From: Burkholderiales bacterium
GTDB taxonomy: Bacteria; Pseudomonadota; Gammaproteobacteria; Burkholderiales; Burkholderiaceae_C
Direction of reading: 5' to 3'
Length of the DNA stretch: 6,942 nt
Assembly (NCBI GenBank): GCA_947474415.1
Contig: CANJKD010000123.1
Span: forward strand, 1 to 6,942
Of this stretch, positions 1-5,979 are shown in pieces. Below the pieces are notes generated by a model that worked only from the letters and a program-made list of their open reading frames with translations, was not told the DNA's origin and searched no databases. Position 1 is the first letter of the stretch. Every line of letters begins with the position of its first letter. The translations under genes and the position numbers were made by a program.

Positions 1-1238
1 CGAGACGGGCCTTCCACCAGCACCCGCTGAACCGTGCCCAGCCGGGCTTCGCTGATGCGCCGGGCGCTCTCGGTCACGGCTTTCTGAAGGCGATACAGGC
101 GCGCCAGCTTCGCGGCCTGCGGCGTGTCGTCGTGCAGTGCGGCGGCCGGCGTGCCGGGCCGCGGGCTGAAGACGAAACTGAAGCTGTCGTCGAAGCCGAT
201 GTCATCGATCAGCTTCATCATCTGCTCGAAGTCGGCTTCGGTCTCGCCGGGGAAGCCGACGATGAAATCGCTCGACAGGCTGATGCCGGGCCGCAGCGCG
301 CGAAGCTTGCGCACCGTGCTCTTGTATTCCATCGCGGTGTAGCCGCGCTTCATCGCCATCAGGATGCGGTCGCTGCCGTGCTGCACCGGCAGGTGCAGGT
401 GGTTCACGAGTTGGGGTACCTTGGCGTACACGTCGATCAGCCGCTGCGTGAACTCGTTCGGGTGGCTGGTGGTGTAGCGGATGCGCTCGATGCCGGGCAT
501 CTCGGCCACGTACTCGATCAGCAGGGCGAAGTCGGCGATGTCCGCCGTACCGCCCATCTTGCCGCGGTACGCGTTCACGTTCTGCCCCAGCAGCGTCACT
601 TCCTTCACGCCCTGGTCGGCCAGCCCCGCCACTTCGACCAGCACATCGTCGAACGGCCGCGAGACCTCTTCGCCGCGCGTGTAGGGCACGACGCAATAGC
701 TGCAGTATTTCGAGCAGCCTTCCATGATCGAGACGAAGGCGCTCGCGCCATCGACGCGCGCCGGCGGCAGGTGGTCGAACTTCTCGATTTCCGGGAAGCT
801 GATGTCGACCTGCGGGCGCTGTTGCAACACCCGCTGGTTCAGCAGTTCAGGCAGGCGGTGCAGGGTTTGCGGGCCGAACACCACGTCCACATACGGGGCC
901 CGTGCAATGATGGCCGCGCCTTCCTGGCTAGCCACGCAACCGCCGACGCCGATCAACACGCCCTTGTCCTTCAGGTGCTTGACGCGGCCCAGGTCACTGA
1001 ACACCTTCTCCTGTGCCTTCTCGCGCACCGAGCAGGTGTTGAACAGGATCAGGTCGGCCTCTTCCACATTCTTCGTCGGCTCGTAGCCCTGCGCGGCGCG
1101 AAGCACATCCGCCATCTTGTCGGAGTCGTACTCGTTCATCTGGCAACCGAAGGTCTTGATGAAGACCTTCTTGCCGGTGTCTGTCTTGATGAAGACCTTC
1201 TTGCCGGTTTTGGCAACATTGATCGTGTCTGCGCTCAT
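1..1238 (-). CDS. miaB: tRNA-2-methylthio-N6-dimethylallyladenosine synthase MiaB (3' end beyond window)
   Basis: Radical-SAM methylthiotransferase that adds the 2-methylthio group to N6-isopentenyl-adenosine 37 of tRNAs reading UNN codons, in the cytoplasm. About 412 codons are present and the reading frame is open to the left edge. Compared with the usual length of about 450-475 residues, most of the C-terminal TRAM RNA-binding domain lies outside. The N-terminal UPF0004 domain has its three cluster-binding cysteines in FGCQMN (C32), NTCSVRE (C69) and GGC (C101). The radical-SAM CX3CX2C motif lies in [10 protein letters not shown] (C175, C179, C182), followed by [14 protein letters not shown] and FPGETE are also typical. 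The ATG at 1238 overlaps the stop of the upstream gene as ATGA, suggesting translational coupling. Odd feature: TGKKVFIKT occurs twice (residues 11-19 and 21-29) before FGCQMN, whereas MiaB normally has one copy. Identification is certain. Confidence 0.97.
   Translation of the reverse strand, partial: MSADTINVAKTGKKVFIKTDTGKKVFIKTFGCQMNEYDSDKMADVLRAAQGYEPTKNVEEADLILFNTCSVREKAQEKVFSDLGRVKHLKDKGVLIGVGGCVASQEGAAIIARAPYVDVVFGPQTLHRLPELLNQRVLQQRPQVDISFPEIEKFDHLPPARVDGASAFVSIMEGCSKYCSYCVVPYTRGEEVSRPFDDVLVEVAGLADQGVKEVTLLGQNVNAYRGKMGGTADIADFALLIEYVAEMPGIERIRYTTSHPNEFTQRLIDVYAKVPQLVNHLHLPVQHGSDRILMAMKRGYTAMEYKSTVRKLRALRPGISLSSDFIVGFPGETEADFEQMMKLIDDIGFDDSFSFVFSPRPGTPAAALHDDTPQAAKLARLYRLQKAVTESARRISEARLGTVQRVLVEGPS
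1153..1208. repeat. In-frame tandem duplication in miaB (30-bp period)
   Basis: Two identical 26-bp copies, at 1153-1178 and 1183-1208, are separated by 4 bp, giving an exact 30-bp period (10 codons). They encode residues 11-19 and 21-29 of MiaB (TGKKVFIKT in both). Identity also at the wobble positions points to a recent slippage or duplication event. The reading frame stays open and no ATG lies between the copies and the FGCQMN motif, so the extra copy should be translated if the upstream ATG is used. Confidence 0.9.
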
Positions 1239-1630
1239 GGCTTGACCCACGTGTTGCGGGCCTCATCGAAGGCCCAGGTCTGCGACTCTTCGATCGTGCG
1301 CGGCCAGGGCCGCACGGCGGCTTCTTCGGGCCGCAGGATCCAGACGTCTCGCACCAGACCGCCGGCAATGTCGAAGGTGTAGTTGACGAGCAGGCGGGCG
1401 TCCGCGAGCGAAGCGGCCATCACGATCAGGTTGTCCGCGTTGCGAATGCGCGAGCCGGGCGCAAGCATGGCGGTCTTCCCGTTCAGCGTGATCTGTGGGA
1501 ACTCGCCCACGACGATGGCGCCACGCAAGGCGTTCTGCGGAAAGCTGCGTTGCACCTGGGCGGAGGCGGGTGCCACCCAGCAGGCGGCCACAACAACGGC
1601 GGCCAGGGCACAGCGATACATGGTGTTCAT
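1235..1630 (-). CDS. Conserved secreted/periplasmic protein of unknown function
   Basis: 131 residues. Residues 1-24 form a typical Sec signal peptide: a short N-region with one Arg, a hydrophobic core ([13 protein letters not shown]) and a likely signal peptidase I site after PASA, leaving a mature protein of about 107 residues starting QVQRSF. The mature part has no cysteine and no membrane segment. It contains [32 protein letters not shown] and [12 protein letters not shown], and ends in [13 protein letters not shown]; the alternation of short hydrophobic stretches suggests a small beta-rich domain. I recall similar proteins encoded beside miaB in other Burkholderiales, but know no function. 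The stop overlaps the miaB start (ATGA), so the two are probably co-transcribed. Either ATG 1630 or ATG 1621 could be the start; neither has a strong Shine-Dalgarno sequence, and both retain the signal peptide. Confidence 0.85.
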   Translation of the reverse strand: MNTMYRCALAAVVVAACWVAPASAQVQRSFPQNALRGAIVVGEFPQITLNGKTAMLAPGSRIRNADNLIVMAASLADARLLVNYTFDIAGGLVRDVWILRPEEAAVRPWPRTIEESQTWAFDEARNTWVKP

Positions 1631-1663
1631 CCAGTGGCTGTCGCTAAGAAGGTAAGGGCACCG

Positions 1664-1669
1664 ATTTTA
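1664..1669 (-). promoter_or_regulatory. Possible -10 box for the secreted-protein/miaB operon
   Basis: On the minus strand the sequence reads GGTAAAATCGG, and TAAAAT is a common -10 form in betaproteobacteria. It lies 33 bases upstream of the ATG at 1630, which would give a leader of roughly 27 nt. No good -35 box is seen at 16-18 bp spacing, so this rests on one hexamer and its position. Confidence 0.35.
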
Positions 1670-1715
1670 CCGTGTCGGCCCGATGCGCCGGGTCGGGAGC
1701 GGCGCGTGCGTCGCG

Positions 1716-1721
1716 TACGAT
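1716..1721 (+). promoter_or_regulatory. Possible -10 box for the LysE-family exporter
   Basis: TACGAT lies 28 bases upstream of the exporter's ATG, in the 119-bp gap between the divergent genes. The hexamer at the -35 position is poor. This is a weak candidate supported mainly by its placement. Confidence 0.2.
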
Positions 1722-1749
1722 GACCGCGTTGAACTTCACCGGAGCCGCC

Positions 1750-2364
1750 ATGTTCGGCATCGCCGACTACCCCTCCTTCGTCGCTGCCATCATCGTGTTC
1801 CTGCTGATCCCGGGGCCGGGCAATCTGGCGCTGATCACCTCCACCAGCAAGGGCGGTGTGCGCGGCGGGCTGGCCGCCACATTTGGCGTGATCGCCGGTG
1901 ACCAGCTGCTGATGTGGCTCGCCGTGGCGGGCGTGGCGGCCTTGCTGTCTGCCTACCCGCCCGCCTTTCGCGCAGTGCAGTGGCTGGGAGCCGGCTACCT
2001 TGCGTGGCTGGGCGCGAAGATGGTGCTGGCCCAACCCGGCGACGCGCCGGTGCTGAACATCAAGCCGCACCACTATTTGCAGCAGGCGCTGCTGATCACC
2101 TTGCTGAACCCGAAGGCGATCGTGTTCTACATGGCCTTCTTCCCACTCTTCGTCGACCCCGCGCGCCATCAGGGGCTGACCACGTTCGGGGTGATGGCCG
2201 CCACCATCGCGGCACTGACCTTCCTCTACGGTCTGATCGTCGTGCTGCTCACGCACCGGCTGGCCGAGCGCCTGCGCGCCAGCCCGAAGATTTCGAGCCG
2301 GCTGCAGAAGCTGGCCGGCGTGTTCCTGATCGGCTTCGGCATCAAGCTCGCGCTCTCTCGTTGA
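1750..2364 (+). CDS. LysE/RhtB-family amino-acid exporter, LeuE-like
   Basis: Inner-membrane protein of 204 residues, the usual size for the family, predicted to export an amino acid or related metabolite using the proton gradient. About six hydrophobic segments are visible: roughly residues 8-28, 40-65, 70-92, 112-136, 145-168 and 186-203. Family hallmarks are PGPGN at the end of the first segment (residues 21-25), GG(V/L) repeats leading into the second with GVIAGD, YLAWLGAK, and LLNPKAIVFYMAFFPLFVD (residues 118-136). The pattern resembles E. coli LeuE, but substrate cannot be read from sequence. The start at 1750 was chosen over upstream in-frame ATGs at 1672 and 1720 because GGAG at 1741-1744 sits 5 bases before it and the family begins just before the first membrane segment. 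The gene is divergent from the secreted-protein/miaB pair and convergent with hmgA, so it is a single-gene unit. Confidence 0.93.
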   Translation: MFGIADYPSFVAAIIVFLLIPGPGNLALITSTSKGGVRGGLAATFGVIAGDQLLMWLAVAGVAALLSAYPPAFRAVQWLGAGYLAWLGAKMVLAQPGDAPVLNIKPHHYLQQALLITLLNPKAIVFYMAFFPLFVDPARHQGLTTFGVMAATIAALTFLYGLIVVLLTHRLAERLRASPKISSRLQKLAGVFLIGFGIKLALSR

Positions 2365-2379
2365 GCTTCAGCGTTGAAC

Positions 2380-2415
2380 TGCGGCCCTGAACCGCAAAGG
2401 CCCGCGCCGCGCGGG
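2380..2415. terminator. Candidate bidirectional terminator hairpins between convergent genes
   Basis: The 51-bp gap between the exporter and hmgA contains two hairpins. TGCGG at 2380-2384 pairs with CCGCA at 2392-2396 across a 7-base loop. CCCGCG at 2401-2406 pairs perfectly with CGCGGG at 2410-2415 across a 3-base loop, immediately after the hmgA stop. In the hmgA direction only a short CCTTTG follows the second stem, and there is no real U-tract in either direction, so intrinsic termination is plausible but not established. Confidence 0.4.
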
Positions 2416-3735
2416 TCATTGCGACTCGAAAGCATCTTTCAGACCGGCCCAGCACTCGGGGTATCGGGTGTCGAGGGAAGGGCTGGTCATCGCGTACTCG
2501 GTCGGCACGAAACAGTAGCGGCTTTCGAACATGAAGGCCAGCGTGTGGTCGAGCTTCTGCGGCTTCAGGTCGGCGCCGCTCGCCTTCAAAAAGGCTGCCT
2601 CATCAGGGCCGTGCGGCACCATCGCGTTGTGCAGGCTCGCGCCGCCGGGCTTGAAGCCCTCGGGCTTGGCGTCGTATTCGCCGTAGACCAGGCCCATGAA
2701 CTCGGACATGACGTTGCGGTGGTACCAGGGCGGGCGGAAGGTGTCTTCCATCACCAGCCAGCGCGGCGGGAAGATCACGAAGTCGCAGTTCGCGGTGCCG
2801 GGCGTGTCGCTGGGCGAAGTGAGCACGGTGAAGATCGACGGGTCCGGGTGGTCGAAGCTGATCGAGCCAATGGTCATGAAGTTGGCCGTGTCGTACTTCA
2901 CCGGCGTGAGGTTGCCGTGCCACGCCACCACGTTGAACGGCGAGTGGCGCATCGTGGCCGACCAGAACCGGCCGCCGAATTTTTTCACGATCTCGTAGTC
3001 GCCCGATGTGTCTTCGAAGGCCGCCACAGGCGCCCGGAAGTCGCGCGCATTGGCCAAGCCGTTCGAGCCGATCGGGCCGAGTTCAGGAAGGCGGAATTGC
3101 GCGCCGTAGTTCTCGCAGACGTAGCCACACGACGCGCCATCCTTGCCATCGTCGCCGTTCAGTTCCACCTTGAACACCACGCCGCGCGGCACCAGCGCCA
3201 CTTCGCCGGGCTTCACATCGAGCACGCCCATCTCGGTGACGAGCCGAATGCCGCCCTGTTGCGGCACCAACAGCATCTCGCCATCGGCATTCACGAACGC
3301 GCGCCGCTGCATCGAGCGGTTGACGAGGTAGATGTGCGCGGCAATGCCGGTCTGCGTTGCGGCATCGCCGTTCGCTGCCAGCGTGCGCATGCCGTCGACG
3401 AAGTCGCAAGGCGCATCGCCAACCGGGAACGGGTTCCAGCGCATCGGCTCGGGTGACAGCACGGCGTCGCGGTCAGCGCCAGTGCGCCAATGGGCTTGCG
3501 CGCAGGGCTGGTAGCGGCCCGTCGCGACCGAGGGCTGGCGCCGGTACAGCCAGCTGCGGCGATTCTCGTGGCGCGGCGCGGTGAAGGCCGTGCCGGAGAT
3601 CAGCTCCGGGTAGAGGTTCAGCGGCGCACGCTGCGGGCTGTTGCGGCCCTGCGGCAGGGCGCCAGGCAGGGCTTCGGTGGTGAACTCATTGCCGAAGCCG
3701 CTCTGGTATCGCAGTGAGGTGGAGGAAGTGTTCAT
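2416..3735 (-). CDS. hmgA: Homogentisate 1,2-dioxygenase
   Basis: Non-haem Fe(II) ring-cleavage dioxygenase converting homogentisate to maleylacetoacetate, the central step of tyrosine, phenylalanine and 3-hydroxyphenylacetate catabolism; cytoplasmic. Its 439 residues match the family's usual 430-445. The N-terminus [19 protein letters not shown] is diagnostic. By alignment from memory with the human enzyme, the iron ligands are H339 and E345 (in [12 protein letters not shown]) and H375 (in VPHGPD). The catalytic-base histidine is H296 (in FDHPDPS); its distance of 43 residues from the first ligand is the same as in human HGD. All key residues are present, so the enzyme should be active. It is the last gene of the hydroxylase/DUF2783/hmgA operon, 91 bp downstream of the DUF2783 gene. 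The ATG at 3735 fits the family N-terminus but has no clear Shine-Dalgarno sequence. Genes for maleylacetoacetate isomerase and fumarylacetoacetase, often adjacent, do not follow. Confidence 0.97.
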   Translation of the reverse strand: MNTSSTSLRYQSGFGNEFTTEALPGALPQGRNSPQRAPLNLYPELISGTAFTAPRHENRRSWLYRRQPSVATGRYQPCAQAHWRTGADRDAVLSPEPMRWNPFPVGDAPCDFVDGMRTLAANGDAATQTGIAAHIYLVNRSMQRRAFVNADGEMLLVPQQGGIRLVTEMGVLDVKPGEVALVPRGVVFKVELNGDDGKDGASCGYVCENYGAQFRLPELGPIGSNGLANARDFRAPVAAFEDTSGDYEIVKKFGGRFWSATMRHSPFNVVAWHGNLTPVKYDTANFMTIGSISFDHPDPSIFTVLTSPSDTPGTANCDFVIFPPRWLVMEDTFRPPWYHRNVMSEFMGLVYGEYDAKPEGFKPGGASLHNAMVPHGPDEAAFLKASGADLKPQKLDHTLAFMFESRYCFVPTEYAMTSPSLDTRYPECWAGLKDAFESQ

Positions 3736-3771
3736 GCGGTGGCTCGGTGAGGTGTCGTGCGGGCGGCGCTT

Positions 3772-3807
3772 GGGTGATGCGTCGGGTGATGCTGCAGTTG
3801 ATGCTCA
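3772..3807. repeat. Three degenerate 12-bp repeats in the hmgA leader
   Basis: Three consecutive 12-bp units (3772-3783, 3784-3795, 3796-3807) each carry TGATGC at the same offset. The first two share GGGTGATGC exactly, and the third has decayed to AGTTGATGC. They lie in the 91-bp gap between the DUF2783 gene and hmgA. Role unknown; a decayed coding tail, a slippage product or a regulatory element are all possible. Confidence 0.5.
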
Positions 3808-3826
3808 GGCGCGGAGTTGGGTGCCG

Positions 3827-4033
3827 TCAGGTCGCCGTCACGCCGGCACTGGTGCGCGCCGCATGCATGGCTTGTTGCAGCACCTCGAGGTGACCGATGT
3901 GGTTGGCGAGCAGCAGCACGAGGCGCGCATTCAGGGCTTCGCTCTGCGGCGCCGTGAGGTCACGGTGGGTTTCGATCAGCGCTTCGTAGAAGTCGTCTGG
4001 CGCGCTCAGGTTGGCCTTGGTGATCAGGTTCAT
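3827..4033 (-). CDS. DUF2783 protein, probable small coupling subunit of the hydroxylase (MhaB-like)
   Basis: 68 residues, about 7.4 kDa, soluble, without signal peptide or metal motif. The core PDDFYEALIETHR followed by SEALNARLVLLLANHIG is what I recognise as the DUF2783 family; it looks fully helical. In Pseudomonas putida U the 3-hydroxyphenylacetate 6-hydroxylase consists of a flavoprotein (MhaA) and an essential coupling protein of about 6.3 kDa (MhaB). Size, position and partner match, so I infer that this protein has the same role; I have not aligned it to MhaB. The start at 4033 is preferred over the in-frame ATG at 4063: GAAGGA at 4045-4040 lies 6 bases before it, the protein then starts at the family's usual point, and the earlier start would overlap the hydroxylase gene. 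The Shine-Dalgarno overlaps the hydroxylase stop codon (4046-4044), which suggests coupled, roughly matched translation of the two subunits. Confidence 0.88.
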   Translation of the reverse strand: MNLITKANLSAPDDFYEALIETHRDLTAPQSEALNARLVLLLANHIGHLEVLQQAMHAARTSAGVTAT

Positions 4034-4043
4034 CGAAGGTCCT

Positions 4044-5768
4044 TCAAGTGATGGCCAGTGCACGCTTCAAGGCATTGCGAACCGCCTCCGGCGTGGCGTG
4101 GCGCCAGCGTGCGCAAACGTGCTGGTCGGGGCGGAACAGCAGCACCGTGCCGGGCCGCAGGTCGTAGCGCTCCGCCACTAGACCGTGGTTGTCGACGACG
4201 CAATCGGGCAGTGCCACCTGAGCCGCCGAAGCGACGCTGCCCGCCGGCAACACGGTTAGAACCTTGAGTGTCACCAGCCCTTCGCCCGCACCGCGCAGCG
4301 CAGCCGATGCAAGGTCGGCGCCGTCGGCGCCGACGAACAGCATTGCGGCAAAGCCGTCGCCGAGTTGCCGCAGCAACCAGCCGGCGCTGTCGTCGGCCCG
4401 CCGGACCGGGGCATCGATGGCCGCAGCGCCCGGCACCATGCTGCTATCGAACGCATCGCTGTCGGGCGTGTTCAGCGCCGAGCCGTGCAGCGTTGCCGGC
4501 ACCGACAGGCGCCCGCTGTTGACCAGCGCCCGCGCGAATGCGTAGTGCTTCGAAAGTTCGAGCACCGCATCGCGGAAGACGCGGCTGATGGCGCTCTTCG
4601 GGGTGATGAAGTCGGTGGCGCGGGTGGAATGGCGGATGTTTTCGTCGGCGGCGTATTCGCGCTCGGCGGCATAGGTATCGAGCAAGGCATCGGGCGCCTT
4701 GCCCTGCAGCACCAGCGCCAGCTTCCAGGCCAGGTTCTCGGCGTCCTGCACGCCAGAATTGGCACCGCGTGCGCCGAAGGGCGACACGCCGTGCGCGGCA
4801 TCACCGGCGAACAGCACGCGGCAGTGGCGGAAGGCGTCCATGCGCAGGCAGGCAAACGTGTAGACGCTGGCCCATTCGAGCTCGAAAGGCACGTCCATGC
4901 CCCAGGCCAGAGCGAGCATCGTCCTGACGCGCGGGATGATGTTCTCGGGCTTCTTCTCTTCATCCGGATCGGCGTCCCAGCCGAGTTGGAAGTCGATGCG
5001 CCAGACGCCGTCGGGCTGCATGTGCAGCAGCACGCTCTGGTTCGGGTGGAAGGGCGGGTCGAACCAGAACCATCGCTCCGCAGGCCGGTCGATCTTCATC
5101 TTCACGTCGGCGATCAGGAAGCGGTCTCGGAAGATGCGGCCCTTGCTCTCCTGGCCGATCAACTGGCGCACCGACGAGCGGCTGCCGTCGCACGCCGCCA
5201 GGTGGTCGGCCTTCAATCGGTACGGTCCATCTGGCGTGTCGACGGTCAGCAGCACATGGTCAGGCTGCGGTTCCACGCCCACCACCTTGTTCATCCAGCG
5301 TACGTCGATCAGCGGCAGTTGCGCCGCCCGCTGCGCCAGATAGCCCTCGACGCAGTACTGCTGCAGATTGATGAATGCCGGCCACTGGTGGCCGGGCTCG
5401 GCGAGCAGATCGAAGCGGTAAATTTCTTCGTCCCTGAAGAACACCTTGCCGACGTTCCACGACACGCCCTTGCGCACCATTGGCTCACCGCAGCCGAGCC
5501 GGTCGAAGATTTCGAGCGTGCGTTTCGCGAAGCAGATTGCGCGTGAGCCGGTGGACAGCGTGCAATCGTTGTCGAGCAGCACGACCGGAATCTGGCGCTG
5601 CGCCAGGTCGATCGCCAACGCCAGCCCGACCGGGCCGGCGCCCACCACCACGACCGGGTGGCGCACCGGGTCGGGTGCGTCCTGGTCGGGACTGTGCGGC
5701 GCATCGAAGCTGAGCTTCTGGAAGTCGACCGAGGCGTGATTGCTGGCCGCGAGTTCGGCAAGTTTCAT
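4044..5768 (-). CDS. Class A FAD-dependent aromatic hydroxylase, MhaA-like (probable 3-hydroxyphenylacetate 6-hydroxylase)
   Basis: 574 residues, a single-polypeptide NAD(P)H-dependent flavoprotein monooxygenase of the p-hydroxybenzoate hydroxylase fold (FAD_binding_3 type). Visible motifs are the FAD-binding GxGxxG in VVGAGPVGLALA (G43, G45, G48), followed by LLDND at the end of the second strand; the DG motif in CDGSRSSVR (D194, G195); and the GD motif in LFAGDAAHGVSPFGARGANSG (G322, D323) followed by QDAENLAWKL. The roughly 170-residue C-terminal part resembles the thioredoxin-like tail of phenol and 3-(3-hydroxyphenyl)propionate hydroxylases and ends in LLFRPDQHV. The start at 5768 is preferred over 5834 because AGGAG (5778-5774) lies 5 bases before it. 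Length fits the 62.7 kDa reported for P. putida U MhaA. Placement directly before the DUF2783 gene and hmgA argues that the product is homogentisate. Substrate is inferred: an MhpA-like or other meta-hydroxyaryl substrate remains possible. Confidence 0.9.
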   Translation of the reverse strand: MKLAELAASNHASVDFQKLSFDAPHSPDQDAPDPVRHPVVVVGAGPVGLALAIDLAQRQIPVVLLDNDCTLSTGSRAICFAKRTLEIFDRLGCGEPMVRKGVSWNVGKVFFRDEEIYRFDLLAEPGHQWPAFINLQQYCVEGYLAQRAAQLPLIDVRWMNKVVGVEPQPDHVLLTVDTPDGPYRLKADHLAACDGSRSSVRQLIGQESKGRIFRDRFLIADVKMKIDRPAERWFWFDPPFHPNQSVLLHMQPDGVWRIDFQLGWDADPDEEKKPENIIPRVRTMLALAWGMDVPFELEWASVYTFACLRMDAFRHCRVLFAGDAAHGVSPFGARGANSGVQDAENLAWKLALVLQGKAPDALLDTYAAEREYAADENIRHSTRATDFITPKSAISRVFRDAVLELSKHYAFARALVNSGRLSVPATLHGSALNTPDSDAFDSSMVPGAAAIDAPVRRADDSAGWLLRQLGDGFAAMLFVGADGADLASAALRGAGEGLVTLKVLTVLPAGSVASAAQVALPDCVVDNHGLVAERYDLRPGTVLLFRPDQHVCARWRHATPEAVRNALKRALAIT

Positions 5769-5844
5769 CGGGTCTCCTGCGGGCCTGGCATGCCCTTGAC
5801 GGGTCTCGGCTGCGCACGATACGCGCACACGCATGGGCCAAAAG

Positions 5845-5899
5845 GACGAACCTTATAATTCGTCTAAACAAAATCGGATTGTACTTAAACGAATTACAA
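5845..5899. promoter_or_regulatory. Operator-like inverted repeats in the hydroxylase/iclR divergent region
   Basis: An AT-rich island in otherwise GC-rich DNA. Positions 5885-5899 (TTAAACGAATTACAA) and the complement of 5853-5867 (TTAGACGAATTATAA) agree at 13 of 15 bases, in inverted orientation 32 bp apart, about three helical turns. They contain a perfect 8-bp pair, TAATTCGT 5856-5863 with ACGAATTA 5889-5896. A second overlapping palindrome is GACGAA 5845-5850 with TTCGTC 5859-5864 across 8 bases. The shared half-site is ACGAA. These are good candidates for binding by the adjacent IclR-family protein, which would then control both its own gene and the catabolic operon. Confidence 0.6.
5854..5859 (+). 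promoter_or_regulatory. Possible -10 box for the iclR gene
   Basis: A perfect TATAAT lies inside the GACGAA-N8-TTCGTC palindrome, about 118 bases before the TTG start. No recognisable -35 hexamer is present at 16-18 bp, so it could be an activated promoter or a chance match in AT-rich DNA. On the opposite strand TACAAT (5883-5878) is an equally weak -10 candidate for the hydroxylase operon. Confidence 0.3.
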
Positions 5900-5971
5900 A
5901 AGCCAGCGAGATCGACGCTTGCGGCCGGATTCGGCCCGCCACAATTCGGTGTCAGCGCTGTTTTGAAAGGA

Positions 5972-5979
5972 TCCCCTTG
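5972..5979 (+). promoter_or_regulatory. Start-deciding ribosome binding context for the TTG start of iclR
   Basis: GAAAGGA ends at 5971 and is followed by 5 bases and then TTG at 5977-5979. This is the only strong Shine-Dalgarno-like sequence ahead of the helix-turn-helix domain in this frame, and no ATG or GTG is in frame near it. Confidence 0.7.

Noticed and set aside
1153..1208. Repeat as the start of a CRISPR array or a mobile-element footprint
   Set aside because: Only two adjacent copies with a 4-bp gap, in frame inside miaB; it is a simple coding duplication.
132..1382. 416-codon plus-strand open frame
   Set aside because: It lies antisense to miaB and the secreted-protein gene, has the low-complexity His/Arg/Ala-rich composition of GC-rich shadow frames, and shows no family motif.
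1672..1749. Longer N-terminus of the LysE-family exporter
   Set aside because: The first 26 residues are not membrane-like and GGAG sits at ideal distance before ATG 1750.
2374..3456. 360-codon plus-strand open frame
   Set aside because: Antisense to hmgA, which has all catalytic residues; the composition is that of a shadow frame.
4365..5546. 393-codon plus-strand open frame
   Set aside because: Antisense to the flavoprotein hydroxylase, with no recognisable domain.
5769..5834. Hydroxylase start at ATG 5834
   Set aside because: AGGAG placed 5 bases before ATG 5768 and the expected protein length favour the shorter form.
5833..5976. N-terminal extension of the IclR regulator from ATG 5833
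   Set aside because: The 48 extra residues are unlike IclR N-termini, the segment overlaps the operator-like repeats, and a far better ribosome site serves TTG 5977.
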